A model generated the notes under the pieces. The model saw only the letters and a program-made list of their open reading frames with translations, made no database searches and had not been told where the DNA came from. Positions 48,305 through 59,371 of a DNA stretch of 64,000 nt are shown here, one piece after another. The number at the start of each line of letters is the position of its first letter. Positions within the stretch are counted from its first letter, which is position 1. The DNA is from Hibiscus mutabilis (lineage: Eukaryota > Streptophyta > Magnoliopsida > Malvales > Malvaceae): contig CM033715.1 of the NCBI GenBank assembly GCA_019671005.1, positions 9,920,001 to 9,984,000 on the forward strand, read 5' to 3'. Position numbers and translations under genes: made by a program.

Positions 48305-48780
48305 ATATTTATAGAAACTCATAAAATACCAAATACTTACCATGATCACTACCGGGGGATAGACCTAAACAATCAGCATGTACTTGGTCAAGAAACACAT
48401 CAGGTAGCGTAGCGAACCACCGACACATCCTGTAATCAGCTCGAATCAATTTGACTAAGCCATTAGCCACTCGGTTCGCCTCTCGCCGAACCTGCTGTAA
48501 TAGAACCACCTACTCCTTATCCAACAGTCTGTAAATATGTTGCACTAACGACATTGAAACCCCGATATGATTCTGGTGCCGCAACAAGCGCAACGCCTCA
48601 GCCCAATTCACTTTAAGAACCACTCGACGCTACCCGTAATCCCATCAACGTTGAAGGCCTTCATACACGCCCCAAAGCTCAGCTTCTAGTGCCGAACAAA
48701 TACCAACATATTACGCGAACCCAAAACATCAATCATCATCATTATCCCATACCATGCCACCACATCCTGCTAACCCTAAC
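48305..48780 (-). mobile_element. LINE fragment (RNase H end), minus strand
   Basis: On the minus strand the remains of the RNase H domain of a plant LINE can be read in broken frames. A LEAELWGVYEGLQ-like stretch is broken by a stop, and then VRREANRVANGLVKLI runs in the open frame 48509-48309. Similar residues occur in the other two LINEs here (GNAVANAMARLA; KVADALAK). Upstream domains are missing, and no target duplication was found. Confidence 0.7.
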
Positions 48781-48803
48781 AAAGAAATTGATTTAAATAT
48801 AAA

Positions 48804-49278
48804 AGATAACTACATATTTAATACCTCACATATTTTCACGTTATTGTTTTAGTACCTCACATATTTTTTTGGCAAAATGACACTTAACGTTACGTTTTGT
48901 TTTTATTTTGATACTCCACCATTAAAGAATTAACAACATGCTGGCTAAGAGAGAGGAAAGCACACGTAGCATGCTGACAAGGAGAGAGAAAATCACATGT
49001 GGCATGCTACCACGTCATTTTTCTCTCCTAGCCAGCATGCCACGTGTGTTTTTTTTATGATTTTAGTCGACATAGCATGCTGACTAGGAGAGAGAAAATA
49101 ATGTAGCAGCATGCCACCTGTGATTTTCTCTCTCCTAGTTAGTTTGCCGTTAATTTTTTAATGGTGGGGTATCAAAATAGAAATATAACGTAACGTTGGG
49201 TACAATTTTATCAAAAAAAATGTGGGGTACTAAAACAATAACGCAGGAATACGTGGAGTACTATATATGTAGTTATCC
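48804..49278. mobile_element. Foldback MITE with internal direct and inverted repeats
   Basis: The left end reads GATAACTACATATTTAATAC. From the right it reads GATAACTACATATATAGTAC. Both arms then share TTATTGTTTTAGTACC, AACGTTACG and CACCATTAAA for about 130 bases. The middle has repeats built on GCATGCTGACTAGGAGAGAG in both orientations. No frame is present. Confidence 0.7.
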
Positions 49279-49344
49279 CTGCATATAATTATAGTATTTT
49301 TTGACAAAGAAATATAATTATAGTATGTTTAGATGAATATAAAG

Positions 49345-50000
49345 GCTTAAATGAAAAATAAGTGTTTAAAGTATTTTGTTTTGAACTTTAGGTGCCTAAA
49401 GTATTTTTTGTACAAATAGGTGCCCAAAGTTTCAAACATTGCAATTTTAGGTGCTTGACCATTAAGGGGTGTTAAAAATTGTTAACTAATTAATGCTTGA
49501 CATGTGGCACTAATATGATTTTTTTTAAATTAAGAAAAAAATCCAAAATTTTCAATTTTTTATAAAATCTCAAAAATTTGCAATTTTTACGAAACTATCC
49601 CAAATTCCTACAATTTTTCAAATTCAAACCCCGAAATACTACTCCTGAGCACACCCCTTAGGTTGCGGACCTAGGCGGTCATTTCCCCAACAAGGCGTCG
49701 CTGAAAGCGCTGTATTGGGAGAAATGATTGCTTAGGTCCGGCGACCAAAGTGGTGTGCACAGACGCAACGATCAACATCGCTGATTTAGGGGTTTGGAAT
49801 TTTTAGAAATTTAGAGATTGTTTTGTAAAAATTGTAAAATTTTATAAAAAAATCAATTTTTTATAAAACAATTATTTTTAATTTTTAATTTTTTTTAAAA
49901 AATAAAATAAACATACCACATAGTAAGTATTGATTGATTAATAATTTTTAACACATTTTAACCGACACCTAAAATTATTATACTTTTAGCATGAGCGAAC
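49345..50000. mobile_element. Foldback element related to the 18519 family
   Basis: The left arm has GCTTAAATGAAAAATAAGTG, TTTTAGGTGC and GACATGTGGCA. The right arm, read inverted, has TTTTAGGTGTC, GTGTTAAAAATT and TATGTGGTATG. A GC-richer core (49640-49780) lies between. The left end resembles the inverted right end of the element at 7140. The boundaries are approximate. Confidence 0.5.
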
Positions 50001-50067
50001 ATGGCCACCCATGCCCAATTTTTTCTTTTATTCTGAAGCTTGAAATTAAAATTTTAAAAGGTAAAAT

Positions 50068-50357
50068 ATTATTTTATGGGAAAATTTTCAATACACATAC
50101 TGTCCTTTTAATTTTAGGGGTTAAGATTGTAGTTTAAAATTTAAATGTTAGGGGTTTAGGGTTTAAAGTTTAAAATTTAAGATTAATGTTTAGAATTTAG
50201 GAGTTAGAGTTTAGGGTGTTAGGGTTAATGTTATGGTTAAAGTTTAGGGTGCTAGGGTTAAGAATTTAAAATTTATATTTTATAAGGCAAAAATATAAAT
50301 CTATGTAAAAAAAATGTACACATACTATGTATCAAAGTTTTACCCTTATTTTATCAT
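50068..50357. mobile_element. Small foldback MITE
   Basis: The ends GAAAATTTTCAATACACATAC (left) and GTAAAACTTTGATACATAGT (right, inverted) are similar. The interior is built of GGGTTTAGGGTTTA-like words. It resembles the elements in the CAP1 intron and at 57729. Confidence 0.45.
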
Positions 50358-51479
50358 TCTTTTCTCATTTTCCTACGTTTTTTATTCTATTGGTCTCACG
50401 ATAAAGTTAAAAGTTAGGATTTTTTTTTAATTCCTTTTCACCTTTTCAATCAGGTAGATTTTTTAATTTTTTTCTTTTAATTTTGTTCTAGATTTCTTTT
50501 CTCTCTCTCTTTTTCAATTTCGCAGGAAAACCATTTTTTTATTGCTAGGTATTAGATTTATTTTTATTATATATTTTGAAATATAGCTTCATGACCCATG
50601 AATAAATTGAATTAAAAATACTTATAAAAGTTAATTTTCATCCGGAAGTATATAGACTTTTAGAGTTATATATAGTAGATGATAGCATAAAGGGAGAAAC
50701 AACTACTTCAGGGAAAGTTAGAAGGTAATATCACGTATAAAAAGTTAAAAATTTCATTTCGCCTAATTATAGTTTAAGTTTAGCATGCAAAAGTATTAAA
50801 TAAAGGATTAAATTTATTTTAAAATTTAAGTGGAATAAAATTAGAAGAAAGAAGTAGAGTAACGACAGTAAATGTCAAAACTTTATATATAATAAAAAAA
50901 ATAAGCACAAAATTTTAAAAGAAAAAGATGATGGAATTAAAATTGATAATCCTCTTTGATTTGGTATGTTAAAGTTGTTTTGAAATATTTCAATTTTTCA
51001 TCATTTTCAAATATGCTACTGCTATTAGATGCTTTGATGTTGCAGTTGATTTATTATTTATGTGCATAGTTCTTACTCTGATAGGTTCATTATCTTTTTC
51101 ATACACAAAAATAAAAATAAAAAAAATACATGCTATGAAAAGAGCGGTAGCGTAATTAGGTATATTGTTTTCTTAATCTTAAATCTATTATGGTTCATCC
51201 AACTTGAGTTTTTGGAATAGTCTCCTCCCACCAAGTGCTTCAAGTTTTAGAATTGTTGAAATGTTACTTGTTTAGTATTGTTAAAGTTGTGGAATAAATG
51301 CTTGATTTTGTTCGAAGAGTTTTTTTGAAATCGAATATTTTGATGGCGTGTTTTTGAAACATATAATCATATTATTTTTAATCGGTTATTATATTTTTAA
51401 TTTAAAAATTATGTATATATGAGCTATGTTAGGTGAGTTTCTTGCTTTTTTTTCCTATTGTAATAGAAATCTCGTGTCC
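50358..51479. other. Intergenic AT-rich DNA, no gene recognised
   Basis: No frame, tRNA or repeat boundary could be supported in this stretch. Confidence 0.3.
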
Positions 51480-51680
51480 TTTTTTGGTGTCTCTTTCTAT
51501 GCTATCACACTAAAAACATAGATTTAAGATTTATTGTTAAAGTTTAAGATTAGAGATCAGGAAATTTGAGGTAGGGTGTATTTATAGGGTTTATGGTTTA
51601 AGATTTAGAATTTAGAGTTATGACTTAAAATTTATTTTTTTAGTCTTGGTATAGCAATGGACACCGAAAAAGGTACATAA
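51480..51680. mobile_element. Small foldback MITE with about 30-bp inverted ends
   Basis: The left end reads CCTTTTTTGGTGTC, then CTATGCTATCACACTAAAAA. The inverted right end reads CCTTTTTCGGTGTCC, then GCTATACCAAGACTAAAAA. The interior has TTTAAGATTTA-type words and no frame. Confidence 0.55.
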
Positions 51681-52410
51681 GATTTTTATCCTTTATATTG
51701 CTCAGTCAATGATATTTTCCTAGATTCGCCATTGAACTTTAAACACCTAAAAGTATAAAACGGTTAAAACTTTAAATACCTATTTTTACAAAAATATACT
51801 TTAGGCATCTAAAATTCAAAAGAAAGGTACTTCAAACAGAAAATTTTACTCAAATATAGTTTTAGGGTTTTCCCTAAAAATATGGCCATTCTCATTTTAA
51901 TTCCCGAAATATTGTATTTGCTACAGTACCCTAAAAGCCGAATTTCACTGAATCTGACTATAACAGTTCTTTTCCCAAAAAAATCCCCCAAAAATGCCAA
52001 AGTCAAAGCCTCATGAACCCACTTTTAGGAGTATTTTTATAATTTATAGTTTAAAATCAAAATCTTCTGAGCTAACCTTTAGGTTATTGTAGCGAATGCA
52101 CTAATACGAAAAATAAAAAATAAAAAGACCATACCTTGAGAAAAAATAAACCCTAAAACAATATTTATAGATTTTTTTCCTTTTAAACATTTATTTTTTA
52201 TTTAAATAAAATATAAATCCTCTAATTTTTTTAGTGCCTATGTTATATAATAAATGTAACCGAAACGAATTTACTTTTACCAGAAAAAACCAATCAATCA
52301 TCCTGAAATGAAATGACATGACCTGGATGGACCAGAATAATGCAAACATTGGCCTTCCCATTTCTTTCTTATCCAAACCTTAATTTATCAATTCCTCTAC
52401 AACCTCCTCG
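51681..52410. other. Region upstream of the BTB gene
   Basis: The part 51720-51840 has words of the 18519 foldback family (AAACACCTAAAAGT, CTTTAGGCATCTAAA). No strong TATA box was seen close to the BTB start codon. A short CT-rich leader (52388-52410) precedes the ATG. Confidence 0.35.
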
Positions 52411-54634
52411 ATGATATCAAACACCAATCGGAAGCGTCAGCGCGTGCCTCGCCACCACCCCTCTTCCACGCGCCTCTCCTCCTCCGCCCATGTCATACAC
52501 ATTTTCTCCGACAACACCACCTCCGAATCCTCTCAAAAGTTCCAGCGCACATCCTCCGCTACTTACTCCTTCAATGACCCCTACACCGCCGACGTCTTGC
52601 TCCGCCTCTTCGTTGACCGTTCCGCATTTGATTCCGACGCTCCCACCGATTCTACCCGCCAATCCGACATCCAGATCTATCTCCACTCCGACGTCATCCG
52701 CCGCGCCAAGTATTTCGCGGCGCTTTTATCCGACTGCTGGCAACACCAGACGAACGCCGACGCAAACAGCGACAATTGCGCCGAAGGTTCTCGAAGCAAT
52801 GATCGTGGTAGTAATAAAAACCTAGTTCATTTGAACCTTGCCGTTGTCGACGACAATCCAAACTCAATTACCGCCCATTTAACCGTCCTTCAACTGCTCT
52901 ACACGAGCGATTTTGCAACCGTCATCGACTCCGCTTCCACCGCACTCGAAATCCTCCCCGTGGCACTCGAATTACTCTTTGAGGAATGCGTGAAATCGTG
53001 CTTGAAATTCTTGGAAGCCGTGCCTTGGAGCGAGGAGGAGGAGAAAAGAGTGTTGAGCTTGATCCCCTTATTGCGCGAGGAAGAGTCGAAGGAACTTCTT
53101 GCCCGCGTTTCGCCGGGGAAAGACGATTCATGTGAAGATATGTTGCACGGCTTGATCTTAGCGGCGATTCATAACCATCCCAACATGGCGTTCGTCAAAG
53201 CTTTTGTGGCCAAGCTTATGAGGGATTCCTCGTCGCGGGAATCGGCCAGGAGGGTTTTGCAGAGGGCGTTCGAGTCCAGTTTGAAGGTTGTGAAGGAGAG
53301 CTTGGAGGAGTATACGAGCCCCGATTTTAGAGGGGATCATAACGAGACAGAGGCGATACAGAGGTTGAATTTGCATACGGCGATGACTAACGGGAGACAT
53401 TTGTTGTGGTTGGTTGAGAGGATGATTGAGCTGAGGGTGGCGGATTCGGCTGTGAGGGAATGGAGTGAGCAGGCTAGTTTTACAGCCGATTTGCAGAGAG
53501 CGTTTAGGGATGATGCTTGGAGGAATATTGTTCCGGGACTCCCTGCTGTTGTGCTTCGGTGTACCTGTAAGCTTACCAATGCGGTTGCTGCCGGAAACAT
53601 ATTGGCTGCTACACAGGTATCGATTTCTTTCTTGTTATTTTGACTATATGAATATGCAGATTGCAGTGTTCATCATACAATGTCTGATAAATTGGTACAT
53701 GCAAAGATGTATTTTTTACTCAAATCTGTACGCTCTTGCTGGTACTTGTAATGAATTGCTGGTGATTGGTGAGTGTTTCTCTTTAGGTCTGTGAATTCGA
53801 ATTTTTGTAAAGTTGTGGGAACTAATTGCCCATAGGAGCAAGTTGATTTCAATTTAAATTCATAATGTCTAGGCGACCACGGAGCATGTATTACCTATAC
53901 AATATGTAAACATATTTTCCAGTCTTTCTAAGCTCTGCTGATAAACCGGTTCTAAAAGATAATAAACCCCAAGTTTGGCTATGTTCAATTAATTGCTGAG
54001 AGGATTTTAATGCTTTAGTTAATTAACATTGAGTCTTTGAAAACTTTGTTGGGTCAAAGTTTAAGATCTTCTGAAGAGTAATTACATGTTATAACCATAA
54101 ATCAGAAGTATGGTCCGAGCATGTGTTGAATGTAGGATTAAAACGATAAATGATAATATTTGCTTACAAGATCCGAGGGCAATGCCAAATTTTACAAGGA
54201 AACGGTCTGCTGCTGCTTGTTTAGTTTTTAAAAACTCTTGGTTACATTTGAAACTATGGTTGTTATGGATCTGCGGTGCTTGAGTTTTAGAGAAGGGGAG
54301 TATTTCTTGTCTGTCATAAGTGGTTAAAATGAGTTTAGTTTTATGCACATTTCAGGTTAGAGTGAAGCTTGTGAAAGACTGGCTTCCTGTTCTGCTTGTG
54401 TGCAAAGACAATGCCTCACCTATGCTTCCCAGCCATAAAACACTCTACCTGGAATTGGAGGAGACATTCCTGAGAATCATCTCGACACTGCCAATGTCGG
54501 ATGCACAAGCATTGTTGCAACAATGTCTCAGCTTCTCAACCCGAAATGTCGAAGATTGCCCCCACTTGATCACTGCTTTCAATACATGGTTTCGTAGGGC
54601 AACTCAACCTCCGCAACTGGAAAATCTTGATTAG
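52411..54634 (+). CDS. BTB/POZ domain-containing protein, plant-specific type
   Basis: Exons are 52411-53616 and 54356-54634 (GT..AG, phase 0), giving 494 residues. The N-terminal 45 residues are basic and Ser-rich. A BTB-like fold follows (about 58-175: ADVLLRLFVD..., IQIYLHSDVIRRAKYFAALLSDCW, and LQLLYTSDF). The helical C-terminal region (about 180-494) includes PWSEEEEKRVLSLIPLL and ends after the intron with VRVKLVKDWLPVLLVCKDN. That arrangement is typical of the plant group around Arabidopsis At1g63850 (named from memory). BTB proteins often act as adaptors for CUL3 ubiquitin ligases, but this group's partner is not known to me. Exon 1 is GC-rich and codes cleanly, and no damage is seen. 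The start is the first ATG of the frame, just after a CT-rich leader. Confidence 0.88.
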
Positions 54635-55066
54635 AAATAACTGCATTTGCGCTATGGTGGTGGTAGGCTGTTTGGCGGTAAGTCACCCCCTCAGTGCCGC
54701 TTCGATGATGGGAGGTTCAATTTTCTCCGTTGGTCTTTTGTGCATATACTAGACTGGTGCAGTGATGTGTAAAAGCAAAGTGGCTTCTTTGTATATAAAA
54801 CTGGATATATTCCCAATGCTTCAATCAATGTTAGCAACAGAGTCGAAAACTGAAAGCTTTTCTGATGTGAAAGACTGAAAGGTGGTGTTGGCTGAATTAC
54901 ATATTGAAAATTTCGGGATTTTGCCAGGACGTTGTTACCTGGATTGAAATTATATGTTGTTGCAACCTGGCTACACCGACATATTAATTTATAACATCAA
55001 AAAAATTTCAACATATTATATATCAAAAAAATTTAAACCTTTTTACTATTAAAAGTAAAAGCAAAA
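54635..55066. other. 3' flank between convergent BTB and CAF1 copies
   Basis: This is the likely 3' UTR of the BTB gene (to about 54850) followed by AT-rich sequence. No canonical AATAAA stands out on the plus strand. Confidence 0.4.
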
Positions 55067-55944
55067 TTAAACTGAAATTGCTAAGAAATGTTTACACATT
55101 CTTATGGACAACAGAAAATTACAAAAAGAAAAGTCTAAATCCTCAACTGAAACCAAGCCATAGAGTGCAAGAGCAGGCAGCATTCTAGGACTTGTGTTGT
55201 ATTCGAAAACTCCCGATTTCTTCAACTCCATAAAGCACCGGAGAGTCAGCAGACTGTCCGATCCGGCTTGGTGGCACGATCCAGCTTGACGTGTGAGGTT
55301 CAACAATTTGGCCACCTTTTCCAAACCGCCATACATGCGCAAGAAATTAGATGTATGCTTTGTGTCAAATATGTGCCCACCAAAAATATGCAGCATCTGT
55401 TGCATAAAAGAATCGAAATCAGGTGGCAGCGGTGCTTGAGTTAGGATCTTCACCAAGAAGCCGAAATCATAAGCCCCGTGGAAGGTGATCCACGTCAAAC
55501 CTCCACAACAACAATTGCAGAGCAACCCCGAACTCCACATCAACGTAGCAAAATCCCTGGAATCAATACCCTTGGCTTTGTTCTTCACAAAGTCGATCCC
55601 TTGTCGCTTTAGTAAATCAATGGACTCCATATCACAATCATCCTTATCAACATCAAACTCTCTGAAATTGAACTCCCAGACATAACAGAAGGGAGTACCG
55701 AAATCAGGTAAATCACCATCCGAGTTGGATTAGCTTGAGTGCATCCACATTATATGTACTTGATAGCCGAGTTACCATGTTGGATGATTAGTTTACTTTG
55801 TTTAACGATGGTACCGGGGAATTCGGTATCCATCGAAACAAAACGAAACATGGGAATGGCACTCCTAATCAACGCGAACTCGCACTCCAATCCATCCGCA
55901 AAGACTTGTCTCGCCATCACTGGTTTCTTGCGAAGCATCTCCAT
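55067..55944 (-). pseudogene. CAF1-type CCR4-NOT deadenylase, two frameshifts
   Basis: CAF1 proteins remove mRNA poly(A) tails as part of the CCR4-NOT complex. The copy is intronless, as are several plant CAF1 genes. The likely start is the ATG at 55944 (MEMLRKKPVMARQ); an upstream in-frame ATG is at 56028. Frame 1 contains MDTEFPG (catalytic D and E) and then runs into TAA at 55752-55750. Frame 2 (about 55749-55720) has VDALKLIQLG. Frame 3 (from about 55719) has DGDLPDFG, ESIDLLKRQGIDF, FHGAYDFGFL (catalytic D) and CHQAGSDSLL (catalytic D). All DEDD residues survive, but two frame changes within 35 bases of each other prevent a full protein. A deletion near 55722 probably removed part of the usual GLTLSDSDG segment. 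An assembly error next to the N gap is the alternative. Confidence 0.8.
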
Positions 55945-56148
55945 ACCTTTTCTTCTTCTGCGAAGGACAATGGTTTCTTGATTGAGCTTTACTTTGAATC
56001 TGTTGTCATAAAGAAGACAATGGATCATTTATATAGCTATCTCTATAAGTCGGCTACTTCCTCGTTGTCAAGAAAATTTTGAATTACCGGGCCGAAGCAC
56101 CACCCAAAAGCCTCTGTATAATTCTTGATTCAGTTGACCGTTGTCATT

Positions 56149-56495
56149 TTTTAGTTTACTTCTTACTTAATCAGCTAAAATATTGTTTTGAAGCGTAATT
56201 ACTTTTTTGTAAAATGTTACGGTATCATTTCATTATTAATATTTCACATTTTATTTTTCCAAGTAATACGTGATTTTATAATACAATTAGAAATACTTGT
56301 GAACTCTTTTTTTTTTAAGTAAAATTAGAAATGTTTGTGATTTTTTAGTTTACCTCTTACTTTATTAGCTAAAATATTGTTTTTATAATTTGATCAAAAA
56401 AATTATTATTTTTATAAGCGTTTAAATTAAATTGTATTCATTAATAATTACTTTTTGTAAAATGTTACGGTATCATTATTAATATATCACGTTTT
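56149..56495. repeat. Imperfect tandem duplication beside the assembly gap
   Basis: The block 56149-56260 (TTTAGTTTACTTCTTACTT ... GTAAAATGTTACGGTATCAT) recurs at about 56345-56490 with extra bases in the middle. The remaining 56500-56744 is AT-rich with no gene. Confidence 0.65.
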
Positions 56496-56744
56496 ATTAA
56501 AAAAATTTAGCTTAGATTAATAGTTCAATATAGCTATTATTTTTTTTACAATATTAATATAGGTATTAACTTTAAATTAATGGGTTATTATTTCTGACAA
56601 TGAAAAAAAAAACACTCCACAAGCATGTTTGTTTTTACTTTAAAATTAAAATCTAGATATTTAACTACAAATTCTTTTAATAGATTTAACTATAAAATCT
56701 TGAATCCTAAACTTTAATCTTTAAACTATAAAATATAGATTATT

Positions 56745-56844
56745 NNNNNNNNNNNNNNNNNNNNNNNNNNNNNNNNNNNNNNNNNNNNNNNNNNNNNNNN
56801 NNNNNNNNNNNNNNNNNNNNNNNNNNNNNNNNNNNNNNNNNNNN
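56745..56844. other. Assembly gap (100 N)
   Basis: Exactly 100 N were counted, which is a common placeholder for a gap of unknown length. Order and orientation of the flanks cannot be trusted from this sequence alone. Confidence 0.95.
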
Positions 56845-56918
56845 AAAATTAAACAGCTAAAAGAAAAAAACTAACGTAGAGCAAACAATTATTCTTGGAA
56901 CCAAATTAATTAACTTAC

Positions 56919-57018
56919 GCGTCAAGAAGTAAGTTACGGTAAAGGTAGCCAACGCCCACCAAACCGTCCGTACTTTGGCTTCTTCAATCAGATCCTGTAT
57001 CGTCTCCATCGGCTTCAT
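56919..57018 (-). CDS. First exon of a probable PXA/PX-domain (sorting-nexin-like) protein, partial
   Basis: The ATG at 57018 opens a 33-codon exon (METIQDLIEEAKVRTVWWAL ... TYFLT) that ends in phase 1 at a good donor (C|GTAAGT, exon end 56919). The pattern, an acidic amphipathic start followed by a membrane-spanning hydrophobic stretch, matches my memory of plant Phox-associated/PX/nexin C proteins (Arabidopsis At2g15900 and At1g15240). In these the next residue is His, fitting the C left at the exon end. Such proteins are thought to be membrane-anchored endosomal trafficking factors. The remaining exons should lie at lower coordinates, but after 75 bases of intron the sequence enters the N gap. 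Nothing beyond the gap matches. The family assignment rests on one short exon. Confidence 0.5.
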
Positions 57019-57728
57019 TTTTCCCCCTTTTCTTTTATTTTTTTCCCTCCCTCCGATTGTATTTTATTTTCCCAATTCGCGGAATTCAATTTCTTGATTT
57101 TCCAGAATTTTCAATTCTTTTTCTTGACATGGAAGAGAAAACAAATTAATCGCTGAAAAAGAACAGGAAAATGATTGAACCTTTTCTCTTCGATCAGCTT
57201 CCAGCAGGGTTTAATTTGGAATTAGGCGCAACGAAAAGTAAATAAAATAACAGAGGAGGGGAAAACGAGAGTATCTGGAATTTGTTTTTCTTTTACTAAA
57301 TAAATTTGAAAAAGGAAAAAGAAAATAGAACTAAGGTTTTTGGGAGATTATGATCGGGTGCGGATCTACGGCGTTTGAGTATTTTCTGCTGAATATCAAC
57401 CGGCCTGTAGAATCCTGCCACGTCATAAATATGACAGGTGTTTCCCTCTTAAATTTCCAAATTTATTTTCTCCACGTGAGACTATTTTTCACATGGATAA
57501 GGCTAAGTTTAGGTGGTCATACAAACAAAAATACGGTTCCAAGTGGATATAATAAGACTTAGGTGAGGCCGATGACATGCCAAATGTAACAACTTTGAAT
57601 ATTATTAGTAGGAGACTATATAATATAGTATAATAATATAAGTTTTTGATATCTGTCGACATGATTCTTCCTACTAGAATGTTTGGCGCTCCCCAGGTTT
57701 GAGAATATATAATTAAAATAAGGAAAAA
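57019..57728. other. Upstream region of the PXA-like exon
   Basis: The first 200 bases above 57018 are A/T- and CT-rich on the minus strand and probably contain the 5' leader and promoter. No clear TATA box was assigned. Frames at 57350-57562 and 57489-57734 have no domain. Confidence 0.35.
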
Positions 57729-58065
57729 TATCACATGTATTGTGATAGAAACAAAATTTTTTACAAGTGTTTTAGTTTGAGGGTTTAAGGATCTTATTTA
57801 AGTTTTGAGGTTTATAAGTTTAAGTGTATAAGTTTAGAATTTAGAGCTTACAATTTAGAATTTAGGGTTTAGAAGTTATGTTTTAGTTTTTAGGGTAATA
57901 TAGTTAGTGATTTATGTTTTAGCCTATAAACCCTAAATTTTAACTCTAAACCCAATATTCTAACTACACCTCTAAATCCAAAACTCATCCACCACAACTC
58001 CTAAACAAAATCTCTAAATACTAAAACTAAAGTGTCACAAGCGATTGTGCATGGAATAATTACCT
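57729..58065. mobile_element. Foldback MITE related to the CAP1-intron element
   Basis: The right end, read inverted, is GGTAATTATTCCATGCACA followed by CACTTTAGTTTTA. The CAP1-intron element starts GGTAATTATTCCATACACA followed by GCCTTAGTTTTAGG. The left arm carries ACAAGTGTTTTAGTTT. The interior consists of inverted TTTAGGGTTTA and AACCCTAAA words. Confidence 0.6.
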
Positions 58066-58177
58066 ATAATATAATATCTGATTTAAGTTTTTTAAAAATA
58101 AATACACATCTTATATGCAAGGAATTAAAATGAAATGATATGGTCTAAAAATATATTTGTAAAAATAGAAAAATTTT

Positions 58178-58927
58178 ACGGCGCTCGACGAGCACTAATG
58201 AGTACCACTAACGGCAAGCACCGATGAGCACCATTAATTCAATTTATAAAGATTAAAAATCTAAAGTATTCACCGTATAATTATAAATTATTTAAAAATT
58301 AAAAGGTAAATTAATTAAAAATATATTTTTTATTTTTTATTTTTACCTATCTACCCTTAAATTAAAAAACCTTAATTTTTATTCATTTAAATTTAAGCCG
58401 TTGCGCCGCTGCTGCCACCGTCATCGCTGTTGTTGTCATCGCCGTCGCCGCCGAATGAAGGAAAAACCTACAATTGAATGAAGCCTACATTCACTAAGGA
58501 TTAAAAGAATACAACTTTTAATAAGTTACCGCATAAGTATAACAAATGAAGCCACAATCGAATGAAGCCTACATTCACTGTCTACGATTTTTTATAACTT
58601 TTCGTAGACAGTGAAAAAAAGAATACAACTTAAGAGAGAAATTTTTTTAAATCCGCGAGACATCGGCGGCGGCTGAAGTTTGAATTTCAAATGAATAAAA
58701 ATTAGGGTTTTATAATTTAGGGATAGATAAATATTTTGATTTATGTTTAAAAGAAAATTAAAAATAAAATAATATATTTTAATTAATTTACCTTTTAATT
58801 TTTAAATAATTTATAATTATACGGTGAGTCTTTTAATTTTTAATCTTTATAAATTGAATTAATGATGCTTATCGGTACTCGTTGTTAGTAGTACTTATTG
58901 GTGCTCTTCGAGCACCGCAGACTCATC
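58178..58927. mobile_element. Foldback element with about 230-bp arms
   Basis: The left end reads CGGCGCTCGACGAGCAC. From the right it reads CGGTGCTCGAAGAGCAC. The arms stay similar through AATTCAATTTATAAAGATT and beyond. The loop has a 26-bp direct repeat (58470-58495 and 58554-58579, containing GAATGAAGCCTACATTCACT). It also has a short hairpin, CACTGTCTACGA ... TCGTAGACAGTG (58576-58613). No coding frame is present. Confidence 0.75.
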
Positions 58928-59371
58928 CTATAAAAATATTATAATAAATGATTGTAAGGGGAGTGATAAAATGTTTAAACATAAAAAGTTTTATGTCATT
59001 GGTTTAAATCTCAAACATAAATTTTGATTGTTTTATTTAAATATTTATTTTATTGAAAAGACGTTAGCGTTCTTAAAAATAATATTTATTATCCTTTTTT
59101 AAATGGGGTTATTTTGATAAATTTCTCGTAAGATTACTATCGAATTAACCAGTAATTCTCACTCAATCAAAAATTTAATAGATAATATATATATAAGTCT
59201 CAATTATATTAGATTCGATATGTATCAAAATCAATTAATACAAACATAAAGTTATATAACAATATTTTAATCCAAACTATTACCCCATAGTTTATACAAA
59301 GTAGATCTTGAACTTTGGAATTCAAGAAATCCAGGCTTAAAAAAAAACCCTAAACTTCTTCTTCGTTTCCT
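58928..59371. other. Intergenic AT-rich DNA, no gene recognised
   Basis: Nothing beyond low-complexity AT-rich sequence was seen. Confidence 0.3.

Noticed and set aside
52411..52825. Overlapping plus and minus frames of 89-111 codons in BTB exon 1
   Set aside because: They are shadows of the BTB reading frame, which has the domain and the correct splice phase.
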